DNA from: Bradyrhizobium sp. WBOS07
GTDB taxonomy: Bacteria; Pseudomonadota; Alphaproteobacteria; Rhizobiales; Xanthobacteraceae
Direction: 5' to 3'
DNA: 64,000 bases
Assembly (NCBI RefSeq): GCF_024585165.1
Contig: NZ_CP029008.1
Span: 4,526,001 to 4,590,000 of the forward strand
Positions 9,193 through 18,099 of this stretch are shown here, piece by piece (position 1 is the stretch's first letter; each line of letters starts with the position of its first letter). A program made the translations under genes and the position numbers. The notes beneath the pieces were generated by a model that did no database searches, was not told the origin of the DNA, and worked only from the letters and a program-made list of their open reading frames with translations.

Positions 9193-10256
9193 CTCGTCAG
9201 CTTGACGTTGAGATTGCCTGGCCATTGCGCGGCCGGATCGAGCTGCACATAGGCCATGCCCGGCAGGCCGGTCTTCACCTGCTCGATGTGCTGGCGCAGC
9301 AGCTCGGGCGCGATATGCGCCTTGATGCGGAACATCAGCTTCTGGCGCTCCTCCTCGGTCTCGACCGTCTTTGGCGTGAATTGCGCGACGTCGGCGACGA
9401 AAGTGGCTTTGGCGGGGATGACGTATTGCGGAATGGCGTCGAGCACCAGACGCACCTCGGCACCGATCGCGACCCGGCCGGCAGCGGCCGTCGGCAGGAA
9501 GAACGTCATGTAGACGTCGCCGAGATCGACCATGTTGAGGACGCGGCCGCCGGCGGCGAGCACTTCGCCGGGCTGCGACACGCGATACTGCACCCGGCCG
9601 TCGCGCGGCGCCTTCAGCACGCTGTCATTGAGGTCGGCATTGATGCTTTCGATCGCGGCCTTTGCCGCGTCGACGGCGGCGCCGGCGTCGATCACCATGG
9701 CGCGGGCGGAGCTGATCGCAGCCTCGGATGCCGCGACCTGGGCGTGGGAGGCGGCGAGCGCCGCCTTTGCCGTGGCGTTGGCGGAGCGGTCGTCGTCCAG
9801 GACCTGCTGCGCCACCGCGCTGGTCTTGATCAATTGTTCGGAGCGATCGAGCTTGCGGCTCGTGGTGTCGAGCTGCGCGACGCGCTGGTCGACCACGGCC
9901 TCCGCAGCCTTGCGTTCGGCCTCGCGCTGGTTCACCAGGCTCTTCGCGGTCTCGACATTGATCGTGGCGCGCTGCAGCTGCGCCTCGGCCTGGCGGCGCT
10001 GCGCCTGCAATTGTTCGGTGTCCATGCGCGCCAGCACCTGGCCCGCGCGGACGAAGTCGCCTTCGCCAACCAGGATGTCGCGGATCCGGCCCGGTGTCTT
10101 GGTCGCGATGTCGATCTCGACCGCTTCGATGCGGCCGTTGCCGCGGGCAAAGCCTGCCGGCAGCGTGTTGGTATCGCGGTGCTGCCAATAATAGTAGCCG
10201 CCACCTGCAACGAGGACGGCGATCGCGGCGATGACGCGACCCGAAGTGAAGTTCAT
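9189..10256 (-). CDS. yhiI: HlyD-family periplasmic adaptor (YhiI-like)
   Basis: A membrane-fusion protein of 355 residues. An N-terminal anchor ([17 protein letters not shown]) is followed by a biotinyl-lipoyl-like half motif ([20 protein letters not shown]), a long Ala/Gln-rich coiled-coil hairpin (about 75-210) and the second lipoyl half ([19 protein letters not shown]). It would link the inner-membrane ABC exporter to an outer-membrane channel. It is the first gene of the operon with the RbbA-type ATPase. The start is uncertain: ATG 10256 was chosen because it directly precedes the anchor, and ATG 10286 is possible. Confidence 0.88.
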   Translation of the reverse strand: MNFTSGRVIAAIAVLVAGGGYYYWQHRDTNTLPAGFARGNGRIEAVEIDIATKTPGRIRDILVGEGDFVRAGQVLARMDTEQLQAQRRQAEAQLQRATINVETAKSLVNQREAERKAAEAVVDQRVAQLDTTSRKLDRSEQLIKTSAVAQQVLDDDRSANATAKAALAASHAQVAASEAAISSARAMVIDAGAAVDAAKAAIESINADLNDSVLKAPRDGRVQYRVSQPGEVLAAGGRVLNMVDLGDVYMTFFLPTAAAGRVAIGAEVRLVLDAIPQYVIPAKATFVADVAQFTPKTVETEEERQKLMFRIKAHIAPELLRQHIEQVKTGLPGMAYVQLDPAAQWPGNLNVKLTR

Positions 10257-10427
10257 CTGTTCAAAACGCCGCGAGGTGGCGCCCATTGTTGAGAGACGTG
10301 CGCCCGGCCGCTGATCGCGCGGGAGGGGCGGCCCCAACATGCAGCGAATTTTGCGTCGCAACTTGATGCAGATCAGACCGCGGTGCGAGCCATCCTTGCC
10401 TCTATTTTGGGCTGCGCGACGTCGTCG

Positions 10428-10464
10428 CCGCTCGTCCGCCCAAATGGATCAGGCGGACGAGCGG
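10428..10464. other. Perfect 13-bp stem hairpin of unknown function
   Basis: CCGCTCGTCCGCC at 10428-10440 and its exact complement GGCGGACGAGCGG at 10452-10464 flank an 11-base loop. The hairpin lies between the end of the ABC binding-protein gene and the start of the HlyD operon, both on the minus strand. It could stop transcription from the upstream gene, but neither side has a T-tract. Confidence 0.55.
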
Positions 10465-10503
10465 ATTGTTGAACGGATTACGATCCGCCCGAACCTCGCC
10501 GCC

Positions 10504-11709
10504 TCACTTCACCAGCGGGCAGCCGCCATCCTTGAGGGGGCGGAACGCCTGGTCGGCAGGAACCTCGGCAAGCAGCTTGTAATAATCCCACGGCCCCTTC
10601 GATTCCTCCGGCTTCTTCACCTGGAACAGGTACATGCTGTGCACCATGCGGCCGTCCTCGCGCAGCACGCCATTGTCGGTGAAGGCATCCTTCACCGGCA
10701 GCTCGCGCATCTTGGCCATCACCGTCTTTGTGTCCCTGGTGCCGGCCGCCTGCACGGCTTTGAGGTAATGCAGCGTGGCGCTGTAGGTCGCCGCCTGGTT
10801 CATCGTCGGCATGCGCTTGACGCGTTCCAGGAAGCGCTTGCCGAAGGCGCGGGTCTTGTCGTTGAGATCCCAGTAATAGGCCTCGGTGACGATCAGGCCT
10901 TGCGCCAGCTTCAGGCCCAGGCTGTGCACGTCGGAGATGAACATCACGATCGCGGCCAGGTTCTGGCCGCCGGCGACGATGCCGAATTCGCCGGCTTGCT
11001 TGATCGCATTGATGGTGTCGCCGCCGCCATTGGCGAGGCCGATGATCTTGGCCTTGGAGGCCTGGGCCTGGAGCAGGAACGAGGAGAAATCCGCCGTATT
11101 GAGCGGATGCTTGACGCTGCCCAGCACCTTGCCGCCCGCCGCCTTAACGACATCGCCGGTGTCGCGCTCCACCGAATGGCCGAACACGTAGTCGGCGGTG
11201 AGGAAGAACCAGGTGTCGCCGCCGTTCTTGACGATGGCGCTGCCGACGGTGTGCGCGTTGGCGTAGGTGTCGTAGGTCCAGTGCGCGGTATAGGGCGAGC
11301 AGGATTTTCCCGTGATGTCGGAGCTCGCCGCGTCCGTCACGATCATGATCTTCTCGTATTGCTTCGACAGCTCCATCACCGCGAGCGCGGTCGCCGAGGT
11401 CGGCAGGTCGATGATCATGTCGACGCCCTCGGTCTCCCACCATTTACGGGCGATGGTGGAGGCGACGTCGGGCTTGTTGAGCACGTCGGCCGAGACCATG
11501 TCGATCGGCTTGCCGAACATCTGGCCGCCGAAATCCTCGATCGCCATCTTGGTCGCCTCGACATTGCCCATGCCGCCGATGTCGGAATAGACCGAGGAGA
11601 AGTCGGAGAGCACTCCGATCTTGAGCGGCGCCTGCTGGGCGAAGGATGGACTGATTGCGAACGATGCGAGCCCGGCCGCAAAGGCGGCACGCATAATAAT
11701 CCGGCACAT
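10504..11709 (-). CDS. ABC transporter substrate-binding protein, branched-chain amino acid (LivJ) type
   Basis: A periplasmic binding protein of 401 residues with a cleavable signal peptide (MRAAFAAGLASFAISPSFAQ, cut near AQQAPLKIG). The body has the periplasmic type I fold hallmarks (LKIGVLSDFSSVYSDIGG; GDTWFFLTADYVFGHSVE). Many rhizobial members bind aromatic or carboxylic acids rather than amino acids. The start has a good site (AGAGGAAA). No permease or ATPase genes are next to it. It is divergent from an acyl-CoA synthetase gene with about 210 bases between the two starts, which suggests that its ligand is a carboxylic acid activated by that enzyme. This is inferred from position only. 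Confidence 0.88.
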   Translation of the reverse strand: MCRIIMRAAFAAGLASFAISPSFAQQAPLKIGVLSDFSSVYSDIGGMGNVEATKMAIEDFGGQMFGKPIDMVSADVLNKPDVASTIARKWWETEGVDMIIDLPTSATALAVMELSKQYEKIMIVTDAASSDITGKSCSPYTAHWTYDTYANAHTVGSAIVKNGGDTWFFLTADYVFGHSVERDTGDVVKAAGGKVLGSVKHPLNTADFSSFLLQAQASKAKIIGLANGGGDTINAIKQAGEFGIVAGGQNLAAIVMFISDVHSLGLKLAQGLIVTEAYYWDLNDKTRAFGKRFLERVKRMPTMNQAATYSATLHYLKAVQAAGTRDTKTVMAKMRELPVKDAFTDNGVLREDGRMVHSMYLFQVKKPEESKGPWDYYKLLAEVPADQAFRPLKDGGCPLVK

Positions 11710-11919
11710 GGTATTTCCTCTGATTTTATAGTTGGTGCGCCGGTTCAGATTGCCTCGGCGAAGCGGCAATTCTTGCGTAACGACGCCGCGCATGCGAGCC
11801 GAATTGACGCGGCCCATCGCGCCGACTACGTTTTGCGCAAACATCGGAATCCCGCGAATGCAACGGCGTCGCCCCATGCTCCGCGGATCTCCGGCGGATT
11901 GCCAATTCAGGGGACGGAA

Positions 11920-13533
11920 ATGACCGGAGACATTGCAGCCACCATCTCGAAAGCGCGCGAGCATTCCATCGGCGATCTGCTGCGCCGCTCGGCGGGACGC
12001 GAGCCGAACAAGCTCGCGGTGAGCTGCGGCGACGTCTGCTGGAGCTTTGCCGAGATGGATACGATCTGCAACCGGCTCGGCCGCGGCCTGCTCGGCCTCG
12101 GCGTCAGCAAGGGCGATCGCATCGCGGTGCTGTCGCGCAATTCGCACGCCTTCGCCGCGCTGCGCTTTGCGGCGGCGCGGATCGGCGCCGTGCTGGTGCC
12201 GGTCAATTTCATGCTCAATCCCGACGAGATCAATTTCATCCTGAAGAGCTCCGGGGCAAAGTTGCTCGCGGCCGGGCCGGACTTCGTCGAGTCCGCGCGC
12301 GCAGCCAGCGCCAAGGATTGCGCGGTCGAGAACATGATCTGGCTGCCGGGCGAGGATACTGCGACCGCGCCCGCGGGTCTCACCACCTTCGACGACCTGC
12401 TTGATGCCGACGGCTCGTTCCTGGAAGCGTCGGTCGACAGCCGCGATCTCGCCCAGATCGTCTACACCTCGGGCACGGAATCCTTGCCCAAGGGCGCCAT
12501 GCTGACCCATGAAGCCGTGATGTGGCAGTATGTCAGCTGTATCATCGACGGCGGCATGAGCGTGGATGACAAGTTCCTGCACGCGTTGCCGCTCTATCAT
12601 TGCGCCCAGCTTGACGTGTTCCTGGGACCGCAAGTCTATCTCGGTGCCTCCGGCGTGATCACGGGCAAGCCGACCGCCGACAACATCCTGGCGCTGATCC
12701 AGGCGCACAAGATCACCTCGTTCTTCGCGCCGCCGACGATCTGGATCGCGATGCTGCGCTCGCCGAACTTCGACAAGACCGATCTGTCGACCCTGCAGAA
12801 GGGCTATTACGGCGCCTCGATCATGCCGGTGGAAGTCCTGCTCGAGCTCCAGCGTCGGCTGCCCGCCGTGAAGTTCTGGAACTTCTACGGCCAGACCGAG
12901 ATCGCGCCGCTCGCGACCGTGCTGCGGCCGGAGGACCAGCTGCGCAAGGCGGGCTCGGCCGGCAAGCCCGTGCTCAACGTCGAGACGCGCGTGGTCAACA
13001 ATGCGATGGAGGACGTCAAGGTCGGCGAGGTCGGTGAGATCGTGCACCGCTCGCCGCATCTGCTCTCCGGCTATTACAACGATCCCGTGAAGACCGCGGC
13101 GGCGTTCTCGGGCGGCTGGTTCCACTCCGGCGATCTCGCCACCGTCGATGACGAGGGCCACATCACCGTGGTCGACCGCGTCAAGGACATGATCAAGACC
13201 GGCGGCGAGAACGTCGCGAGCCGCGAGGTCGAGGAGATGGTCTATCGCATCCCCGCCGTGTCGGAGGTCGCCGTGGTCGGCCTGCCAGATCCGCGCTGGA
13301 TCGAGGCGGTCACGGCCATCGTCGTGGTCAAGAGCGGCGAGAAGCTCGACGAAGAGACCGTCATCAAGCATTGCGCCGGCCAGATGGCGCATTTCAAGGT
13401 GCCCAAGCGCGTCATCTTCGTCGATGCCCTGCCGAAGAATCCGAGCGGCAAGCTGCTCAAGCGCGAGCTGCGCCAGCGCTTCGTCGGCGGCGAGACGCTC
13501 GACAAGGCGGTGCAGAAGAGCTTTGGCACCTGA
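11920..13533 (+). CDS. AMP-dependent acyl-CoA synthetase (FadD/long-chain ligase type)
   Basis: A 537-residue adenylate-forming ligase making acyl-CoA from a carboxylic acid, ATP and CoA. It shows the phosphate-binding loop YTSGTESLPKGAMLTH, the GQTE motif, the hinge region DRVKDMIKTGGENVASREVEE, and the catalytic C-terminal Lys in NPSGKLLKREL. The specificity is unknown. The start was taken at ATG 11920 with GGGGACGGA before it; the frame stays open far upstream but that stretch is not coding. It is divergent from the ABC binding-protein gene. Confidence 0.9.
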   Translation: MTGDIAATISKAREHSIGDLLRRSAGREPNKLAVSCGDVCWSFAEMDTICNRLGRGLLGLGVSKGDRIAVLSRNSHAFAALRFAAARIGAVLVPVNFMLNPDEINFILKSSGAKLLAAGPDFVESARAASAKDCAVENMIWLPGEDTATAPAGLTTFDDLLDADGSFLEASVDSRDLAQIVYTSGTESLPKGAMLTHEAVMWQYVSCIIDGGMSVDDKFLHALPLYHCAQLDVFLGPQVYLGASGVITGKPTADNILALIQAHKITSFFAPPTIWIAMLRSPNFDKTDLSTLQKGYYGASIMPVEVLLELQRRLPAVKFWNFYGQTEIAPLATVLRPEDQLRKAGSAGKPVLNVETRVVNNAMEDVKVGEVGEIVHRSPHLLSGYYNDPVKTAAAFSGGWFHSGDLATVDDEGHITVVDRVKDMIKTGGENVASREVEEMVYRIPAVSEVAVVGLPDPRWIEAVTAIVVVKSGEKLDEETVIKHCAGQMAHFKVPKRVIFVDALPKNPSGKLLKRELRQRFVGGETLDKAVQKSFGT

Positions 13534-13608
13534 GCGGGCGCGCTTCACTGGACGCGCTGCGCCGATGCAGCAGGGCGGTCATTTCGGCAAGATCGTGCTC
13601 GAGTTCGC

Positions 13609-14559
13609 TTAGCCGGCCTCGCCGGAAAGCTTCCGGACGTCGTCCGGGGTCTGTCCGAAGCGGCGGCGAAACGCGCGATGGAAATAGGAGACGTCGTGGA
13701 AGCCCGCGAGCTGCGCGATCTCGATGATCTTACGGGTACGCATGGCGGGATTTCGAAGCAACCGCTCGGCGCGCAGCAAGCGTTGCTCCAGCACGAAGCC
13801 GCTATAGGTGATGCCGGCCTGCTCGAACAGCAGCTGGATCGTCCGTGGGCTGATGCGATGCGCGGCCGAAAGACCGGTCAGCGACAGCCCGGGGCTGTCC
13901 AGCCGCGCCAGGATGTCGGACTTGAGCGTTTCGAAACGCGCCGCTGCAAGGCCGCGCATGCGCGCCTCCTCGGCGGCATCGCCGCGGGCTCCGATCATCA
14001 GCACGGCCAGGTCGAACAGGTGCTGCGAGACCGCGTCGAGCTCGGCCGGGGCGAGCTTGTCCGAATGCGTATGCGCCAGGTCATAATATCGCAGGAACAT
14101 CGATGTGATCGGCCTGGTGCCAGGGATCGGCTGCGCGATCAGGTCCTCGGCATTCGGGCACGCGCGCAGCAGCGCCTTGCGGGGCAACAATGCGGTCTGA
14201 AAGTTGCCGTAGGCCAATTGACTAACTCGGGCCCCCCTGATCGACGGATCTCCGATCGTGAGGTCGCCGGCCGCGACGTTCAGCGGGCGCCTGCCCATGG
14301 TGCCGCTCAGATCCGAATTCGGTGACATGGCGACGACCAATTCGTCGTTGGTGCCCATGGACACGAAGCTCATCGGCGTCCCGTAGGAGGCGGACAGCCT
14401 CAGGCGCGGAAGGATGGCCGGCGTGATTGTCCGGTGCACTGGGCCGTCCCCGATCGGAACGAAATCGGTCCCCATCACCTTCCGGCAGAACTGCTCGCGC
14501 CACCCCTCATAGGCCGGCCCCGTCGGATCGCCGCTGAATGAGAGCTGTGGCTGTGTCAT
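13609..14559 (-). CDS. AraC-family transcriptional regulator
   Basis: 316 residues. The C-terminal third carries the double helix-turn-helix of AraC/XylS proteins, with the family signature IIEIAQLAGFHDVSYFHRAFRRRFGQTP in the second motif. The N-terminal part resembles the AraC-binding-like domain of regulators such as ArpR/FeaR-type proteins, and the effector is unknown. It is followed by a 75-base gap to the end of the convergent ligase gene, and it lies downstream of the MFS transporter gene on the same strand. It may control that transporter. Confidence 0.9.
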   Translation of the reverse strand: MTQPQLSFSGDPTGPAYEGWREQFCRKVMGTDFVPIGDGPVHRTITPAILPRLRLSASYGTPMSFVSMGTNDELVVAMSPNSDLSGTMGRRPLNVAAGDLTIGDPSIRGARVSQLAYGNFQTALLPRKALLRACPNAEDLIAQPIPGTRPITSMFLRYYDLAHTHSDKLAPAELDAVSQHLFDLAVLMIGARGDAAEEARMRGLAAARFETLKSDILARLDSPGLSLTGLSAAHRISPRTIQLLFEQAGITYSGFVLEQRLLRAERLLRNPAMRTRKIIEIAQLAGFHDVSYFHRAFRRRFGQTPDDVRKLSGEAG

Positions 14560-14749
14560 CGATCGGAAGGTGCAGGTTCGTCGGTGATTTGGAGCAAGGT
14601 TGTACCGTCAGGCCGGTGCACCGCAACGGCAAAAGCGCGGGATTGCGTGATAAGCCACTCGCGATGACGTGCGAAGACGCGACGCGGTGCCGCAGTTCGG
14701 TGCGCCGCATCGCACGAGCAGTTCGGCGGTGTTCGCGCGATGGCGAAGC

Positions 14750-15952
14750 TCAGTACTTCTTCACCGCCGCCCCGAGCGCGAACCACAGCAGCATCGATGC
14801 GAGGCCAAAGCCGCCAAGCAGCAGGAAGGTTGGCCCGTAGCCGATCCATTGCGCGATCCAGCCGCCGAGCGCGGGACTGAGGCTGGCGCCGACGCCCTGC
14901 ACCGTGATCACGGCGCCCTGGCCGAGATTGATGCGACCGGTGCCGTTGAGTGCGCGCGCAACCATGCCGGGAACGGCGACCGTCTGCAGTCCTGTGCCGA
15001 TGCCGTCGAGCACCTGCATCGGCACCACGCCCCACCATCCCGTGACGAAGAACGCCAGCACGCCGCGGATGGGCAGGAACATGAAGGAGATCAGGATGAT
15101 CGGCCAGTAATTGCGCTTGCTCGCCGCCTTCATTGCGATCAGCGAGGTCACGACCATGACGCCCTGCGCAATGACCACGGTGGTCGCGACGAAGCTCGGG
15201 CCATTGGCCTGTCCCTCGGCGACCGCCGCCAGTCCGTAGAGCGGGACGATCGCGGCGTTGCCGAGATGGAAGAGCGCCAGCGCCAGCGCGAGTACGAGCA
15301 GCGCGCGATGCTTGAGCAGCATCGAGAGCGCGTCAGGGGCACTGTCTGGGTCATCCTCATTGCTGCCACGTGCGGCGCGGTCGTCGATCGCCTTGGCCGG
15401 AATCATCATCACGCAGGCGATCGCGATGGCGCCGAACAGGGCGGCCAGCGCGAACACGGCAAAATAGCCGTACTTGTAGCCGAGATAACCCGAGAGCGCA
15501 GCGCCAACCATGTTGCCGGCGTGGTTGTAGGCCTGGTTGCGGCCGTTGAGCGCGTTGAAGCCCTTCTGCTTGGCGATGCCGAGCGTGATGCCCGTGACGG
15601 CCGGCACGATCGCGGCGCTCGCCAGCGATTGCGCCACTTGCGAAAACGTCACCGCCCAGAAATTCTGCGAGATCAGGATGATCGCAGAGGCCGAGACCAC
15701 GCAGATGCCGGGAATCACGACCCACATCCGCTTGTTGCGGCTGGCATCGATGAAGCCGCCGATCGGCGTCGTGACAAGCATGCCGGCGACGTTGCCGATC
15801 GTCATCGCGGTGCCGATCAGTCCGGTCGCCCAGCCGCGCTCCTGAAGGAAGACGCCGACGAACGGCCCGATGCCCGACTGCATGTCGGCCATGAAGAAGT
15901 TGAGCGCGAACAGAGGCCAGATACGGGACGGGGAGGGAGGCCGCGATGTCAT
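14750..15952 (-). CDS. Major facilitator superfamily transporter
   Basis: A 400-residue inner-membrane protein with about twelve hydrophobic helices in two halves, joined by a charged cytoplasmic loop (KAIDDRAARGSNEDDPDSAPD). The N-terminal half holds GGFIDASRNKR, matching the MFS loop 2-3 pattern (G-x3-D-x-R/K). The substrate is unknown. ATG 15952 was chosen; a TTG 45 bases upstream would add 15 polar residues. The AraC-type gene follows on the same strand after 190 bases. Confidence 0.87.
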   Translation of the reverse strand: MTSRPPSPSRIWPLFALNFFMADMQSGIGPFVGVFLQERGWATGLIGTAMTIGNVAGMLVTTPIGGFIDASRNKRMWVVIPGICVVSASAIILISQNFWAVTFSQVAQSLASAAIVPAVTGITLGIAKQKGFNALNGRNQAYNHAGNMVGAALSGYLGYKYGYFAVFALAALFGAIAIACVMMIPAKAIDDRAARGSNEDDPDSAPDALSMLLKHRALLVLALALALFHLGNAAIVPLYGLAAVAEGQANGPSFVATTVVIAQGVMVVTSLIAMKAASKRNYWPIILISFMFLPIRGVLAFFVTGWWGVVPMQVLDGIGTGLQTVAVPGMVARALNGTGRINLGQGAVITVQGVGASLSPALGGWIAQWIGYGPTFLLLGGFGLASMLLWFALGAAVKKY

Positions 15953-16124
15953 CGATACCCAAGCATGCTGTTCGTCTGTCGTGATCCTCTTGGCCAATCG
16001 ATCTGGCGTTGATCCGAACGTAACGGGCGCCCGCCGCGTTGGTTCCCATCACGGCTGATGCTCACCGGCCTTGCCGAAAGCTCGTTCGCAATGTCATCCT
16101 GCGGTCTGCTACGGAGCTCGAGCC

Positions 16125-16928
16125 ATGCCTCTCTGGACCTGCGAAACCTGCGGCGCGCAATTCCCGAGCGGCGGAAATCCGCCCGCCTCCTGCGTGATCT
16201 GCGAGGACGAGCGGCAGTTCGTGAACTGGAACGGACAGACCTTTCTCACGCGCGAGCAGCTGGCGCGGGAGCACCGCGTGGTGGGCCGCGACGATCTTGG
16301 CCTCACCGGGATCGGCCTGGAACCGAGCTTCGCCATCGGGCAGCGCGCGCTGCTGGTGCCTCAAGGCGACGGCTGCGTGATGTGGGATTGCATTCCACTC
16401 GCTACCGATGAAGCCATCCAATACGTCGCAGCGCTCGGCGGACTGAAGGCAATCGCGATCTCGCACCCGCACTATTACGGCGCGGTCGCCGACTGGAGCG
16501 ACACCTTTGGCGGCGTGCCGGTCTATCTGCACGCGGACGATCGCGCTTTCGTCACGCGACCGCATTCTTCGATCGTGCACTGGACCGGCGAAAGCCATCG
16601 GATCTCCGACGATGTGCTGCTGCTGCGAACCGGCGGTCATTTCGCCGGCGCCACCATGCTGCACTCGGCGCGCAGTGCGGACGGCAGGGGGGCGCTGCTC
16701 ACCGGCGACATCGCCCAGGTGACGATGGACCGCCGCTTCGTCAGCTTCATGTACTCCTATCCCAACTACTTGCCGCTCAATGCAGCCGCGGTGCGGCGGA
16801 TCGCGGCAGCCGTCGAGCCGCTCGCCTTCGATCGCATCTATGGCGCGTGGTGGGGGCGCAACATCGCCGCCGGCGCCAAGGCCGCCTTCGCGGCGTCGGT
16901 CGCGCGCTATCTGGCGGCGATCGCCTGA
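16125..16928 (+). CDS. Metallo-beta-lactamase-fold protein with N-terminal zinc ribbon
   Basis: 267 residues. The first 30 hold two CxxC pairs (Cys6/Cys9 and Cys23/Cys26), a rubredoxin-like or zinc-ribbon knuckle. The rest looks like a metallo-beta-lactamase fold: a strand-rich N-half, SHPHYYGAVADW at 113-124, a later His (GGHFAGATML) and an Asp (LLTGDIAQV). The classical HxHxDH motif is only partly kept: HPH is present, but Tyr and Gly occupy the D and H positions, so the metal site is reduced or altered. The ATG follows a GGAG site. It is a single gene with an unknown substrate. Confidence 0.78.
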   Translation: MPLWTCETCGAQFPSGGNPPASCVICEDERQFVNWNGQTFLTREQLAREHRVVGRDDLGLTGIGLEPSFAIGQRALLVPQGDGCVMWDCIPLATDEAIQYVAALGGLKAIAISHPHYYGAVADWSDTFGGVPVYLHADDRAFVTRPHSSIVHWTGESHRISDDVLLLRTGGHFAGATMLHSARSADGRGALLTGDIAQVTMDRRFVSFMYSYPNYLPLNAAAVRRIAAAVEPLAFDRIYGAWWGRNIAAGAKAAFAASVARYLAAIA

Positions 16929-16956
16929 GCCGGATCTATCTTGCTTGTCTCGAATA

Positions 16957-16975
16957 ACTGTACTATAAGTACAGT
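16957..16975. promoter_or_regulatory. 19-bp perfect inverted repeat, candidate operator
   Basis: ACTGTAC and its exact complement GTACAGT flank TATAA. The palindrome lies 92 bases before the MetX-like hydrolase gene in an AT-rich patch that stands out from the GC-rich surroundings. It has the size of a TetR- or GntR-type operator. No regulator gene is adjacent. Confidence 0.5.
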
Positions 16976-17066
16976 ATAGACTGCAATGATGCAGATGCGG
17001 TCCGGCATGATCGATGCATCGTGCAAGTCGCGGCACGCTGTGGCCGCGTGAGCGGGAGTTGGACGC

Positions 17067-18083
17067 ATGACGGGGCCGCAGGATTACGAGATTTTCGACG
17101 CCGGCGATGTCACGCTGCAATCCGGAGCCGTCTTCCCCGCGCTGAAGCTCGCCTACAAGACCTATGGCACGCTGACCCCGACCAGGGACAACGTCATCCT
17201 CTATCCGACCTCGTTCAGCGCGCAGCACATCGACACCGAATGGCTGATCGGGCCCGATGGTGTGCTGGACCCCACGCGCTACTTCATCGTCATCCCGAAC
17301 CTCTTGGGCAACGGCCTGTCATCCTCGCCGTCGAATACCCCCGCGCCATTTCCCGAGGTGAGCTATCACGATGCCGTCGCGGTCCAGCACCGGCTTCTCA
17401 CCGAGCGCCTTGGCATTTCGAAGCTGGCCCTCGTCTACGGCTGGTCGATGGGTGGCATGCAGGCCTATCATTGGGCGGCGCTGCATCCCGACATGGTCGC
17501 GCGCGCGGCCGTGGTCTGCGGCAGTGCGCGTTGCGCACCCTACAATTACGTCTTCCTCGAAGGCGTGAAGGCCGCGCTCACCGCCGATCCCGCCTTCCGC
17601 GACGGCCGCTTCGCCGAGAAGCCGGTCGCCGGCTATCGCGCCATGGGCCGCGTCTATGCCGGCTGGGCGATGTCGCACGGCTTTTATCGCGACGAGCTCT
17701 GGCGCGAGGCGGGCTTCACCTCGCTGGAGGATTATCTCGTCCGCACCTGGGACGCGACATTTGCCCGGCGCGACGCCAATGATCTTCTGACGCAGATCGG
17801 CATCTGGCAGAACGGCGATATCAGCCGCTGCGCGAGGTTCGCAGGCGATATCGATCGCGCGCTGGCGGCCGTCAAGGCCCACATGCTGCTGATGCCGGGC
17901 GCGACCGATCGCTATTTCGACGCCCGCGACAACGAGGATGAGCTCGGCCGGCTGGTGAACGCGAAATCGGCCGTGCTGCATCCGATTCCGTCGCTGCACG
18001 GCCATCGCGCCGGCAACCCAGTCAACAATCCGCGCGACCTTGCTTTCCTCAAGGCCGAGGTCGTGGCGCTTCTCGGCAAGTAG
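17067..18083 (+). CDS. Alpha/beta hydrolase, homoserine O-acetyltransferase (MetX)-like
   Basis: 338 residues of the MetX-like alpha/beta-hydrolase family. The nucleophile elbow is GWSMGG (Ser127), the acid is probably in GATDRYFDARDNED, and the His in HGHRAGNP. It shares the MetX start pattern (LAYKTYGTL) but lacks the GGCMGSTGP block of true MetX. The window contains a genuine metX with riboswitch and metW at its right end, so this paralogue probably acylates or hydrolyses another substrate. It is followed after 16 bases by a fatty acid desaturase gene and they likely form one transcript. Confidence 0.8.
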   Translation: MTGPQDYEIFDAGDVTLQSGAVFPALKLAYKTYGTLTPTRDNVILYPTSFSAQHIDTEWLIGPDGVLDPTRYFIVIPNLLGNGLSSSPSNTPAPFPEVSYHDAVAVQHRLLTERLGISKLALVYGWSMGGMQAYHWAALHPDMVARAAVVCGSARCAPYNYVFLEGVKAALTADPAFRDGRFAEKPVAGYRAMGRVYAGWAMSHGFYRDELWREAGFTSLEDYLVRTWDATFARRDANDLLTQIGIWQNGDISRCARFAGDIDRALAAVKAHMLLMPGATDRYFDARDNEDELGRLVNAKSAVLHPIPSLHGHRAGNPVNNPRDLAFLKAEVVALLGK

Positions 18084-18099
18084 GACAGGCATTTCGATC

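Noticed and set aside
6499..9252. A 917-codon open frame on the plus strand opposite the rbbA-type gene
   Set aside because: It is a by-product of GC-rich third positions; the minus-strand frame has all ABC motifs and the plus-strand product is Arg/Gly/Asp-rich without domains.
10339..11919. A long N-terminal extension of the acyl-CoA synthetase frame
   Set aside because: The extension is antisense to a real ABC binding-protein gene; the ligase has its own start with a ribosome-binding site at 11920.
11710..13548. A long minus-strand frame opposite the acyl-CoA synthetase gene that runs into the ABC binding-protein gene
   Set aside because: Only the part from 11709 downward has a signal peptide and a fold; the rest is the antisense shadow of the ligase gene.
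16062..17228. A 388-codon minus-strand frame opposite the metallo-beta-lactamase-like gene
   Set aside because: It has no recognisable domain, while the plus-strand gene has CxxC pairs, a metal motif and a ribosome-binding site.
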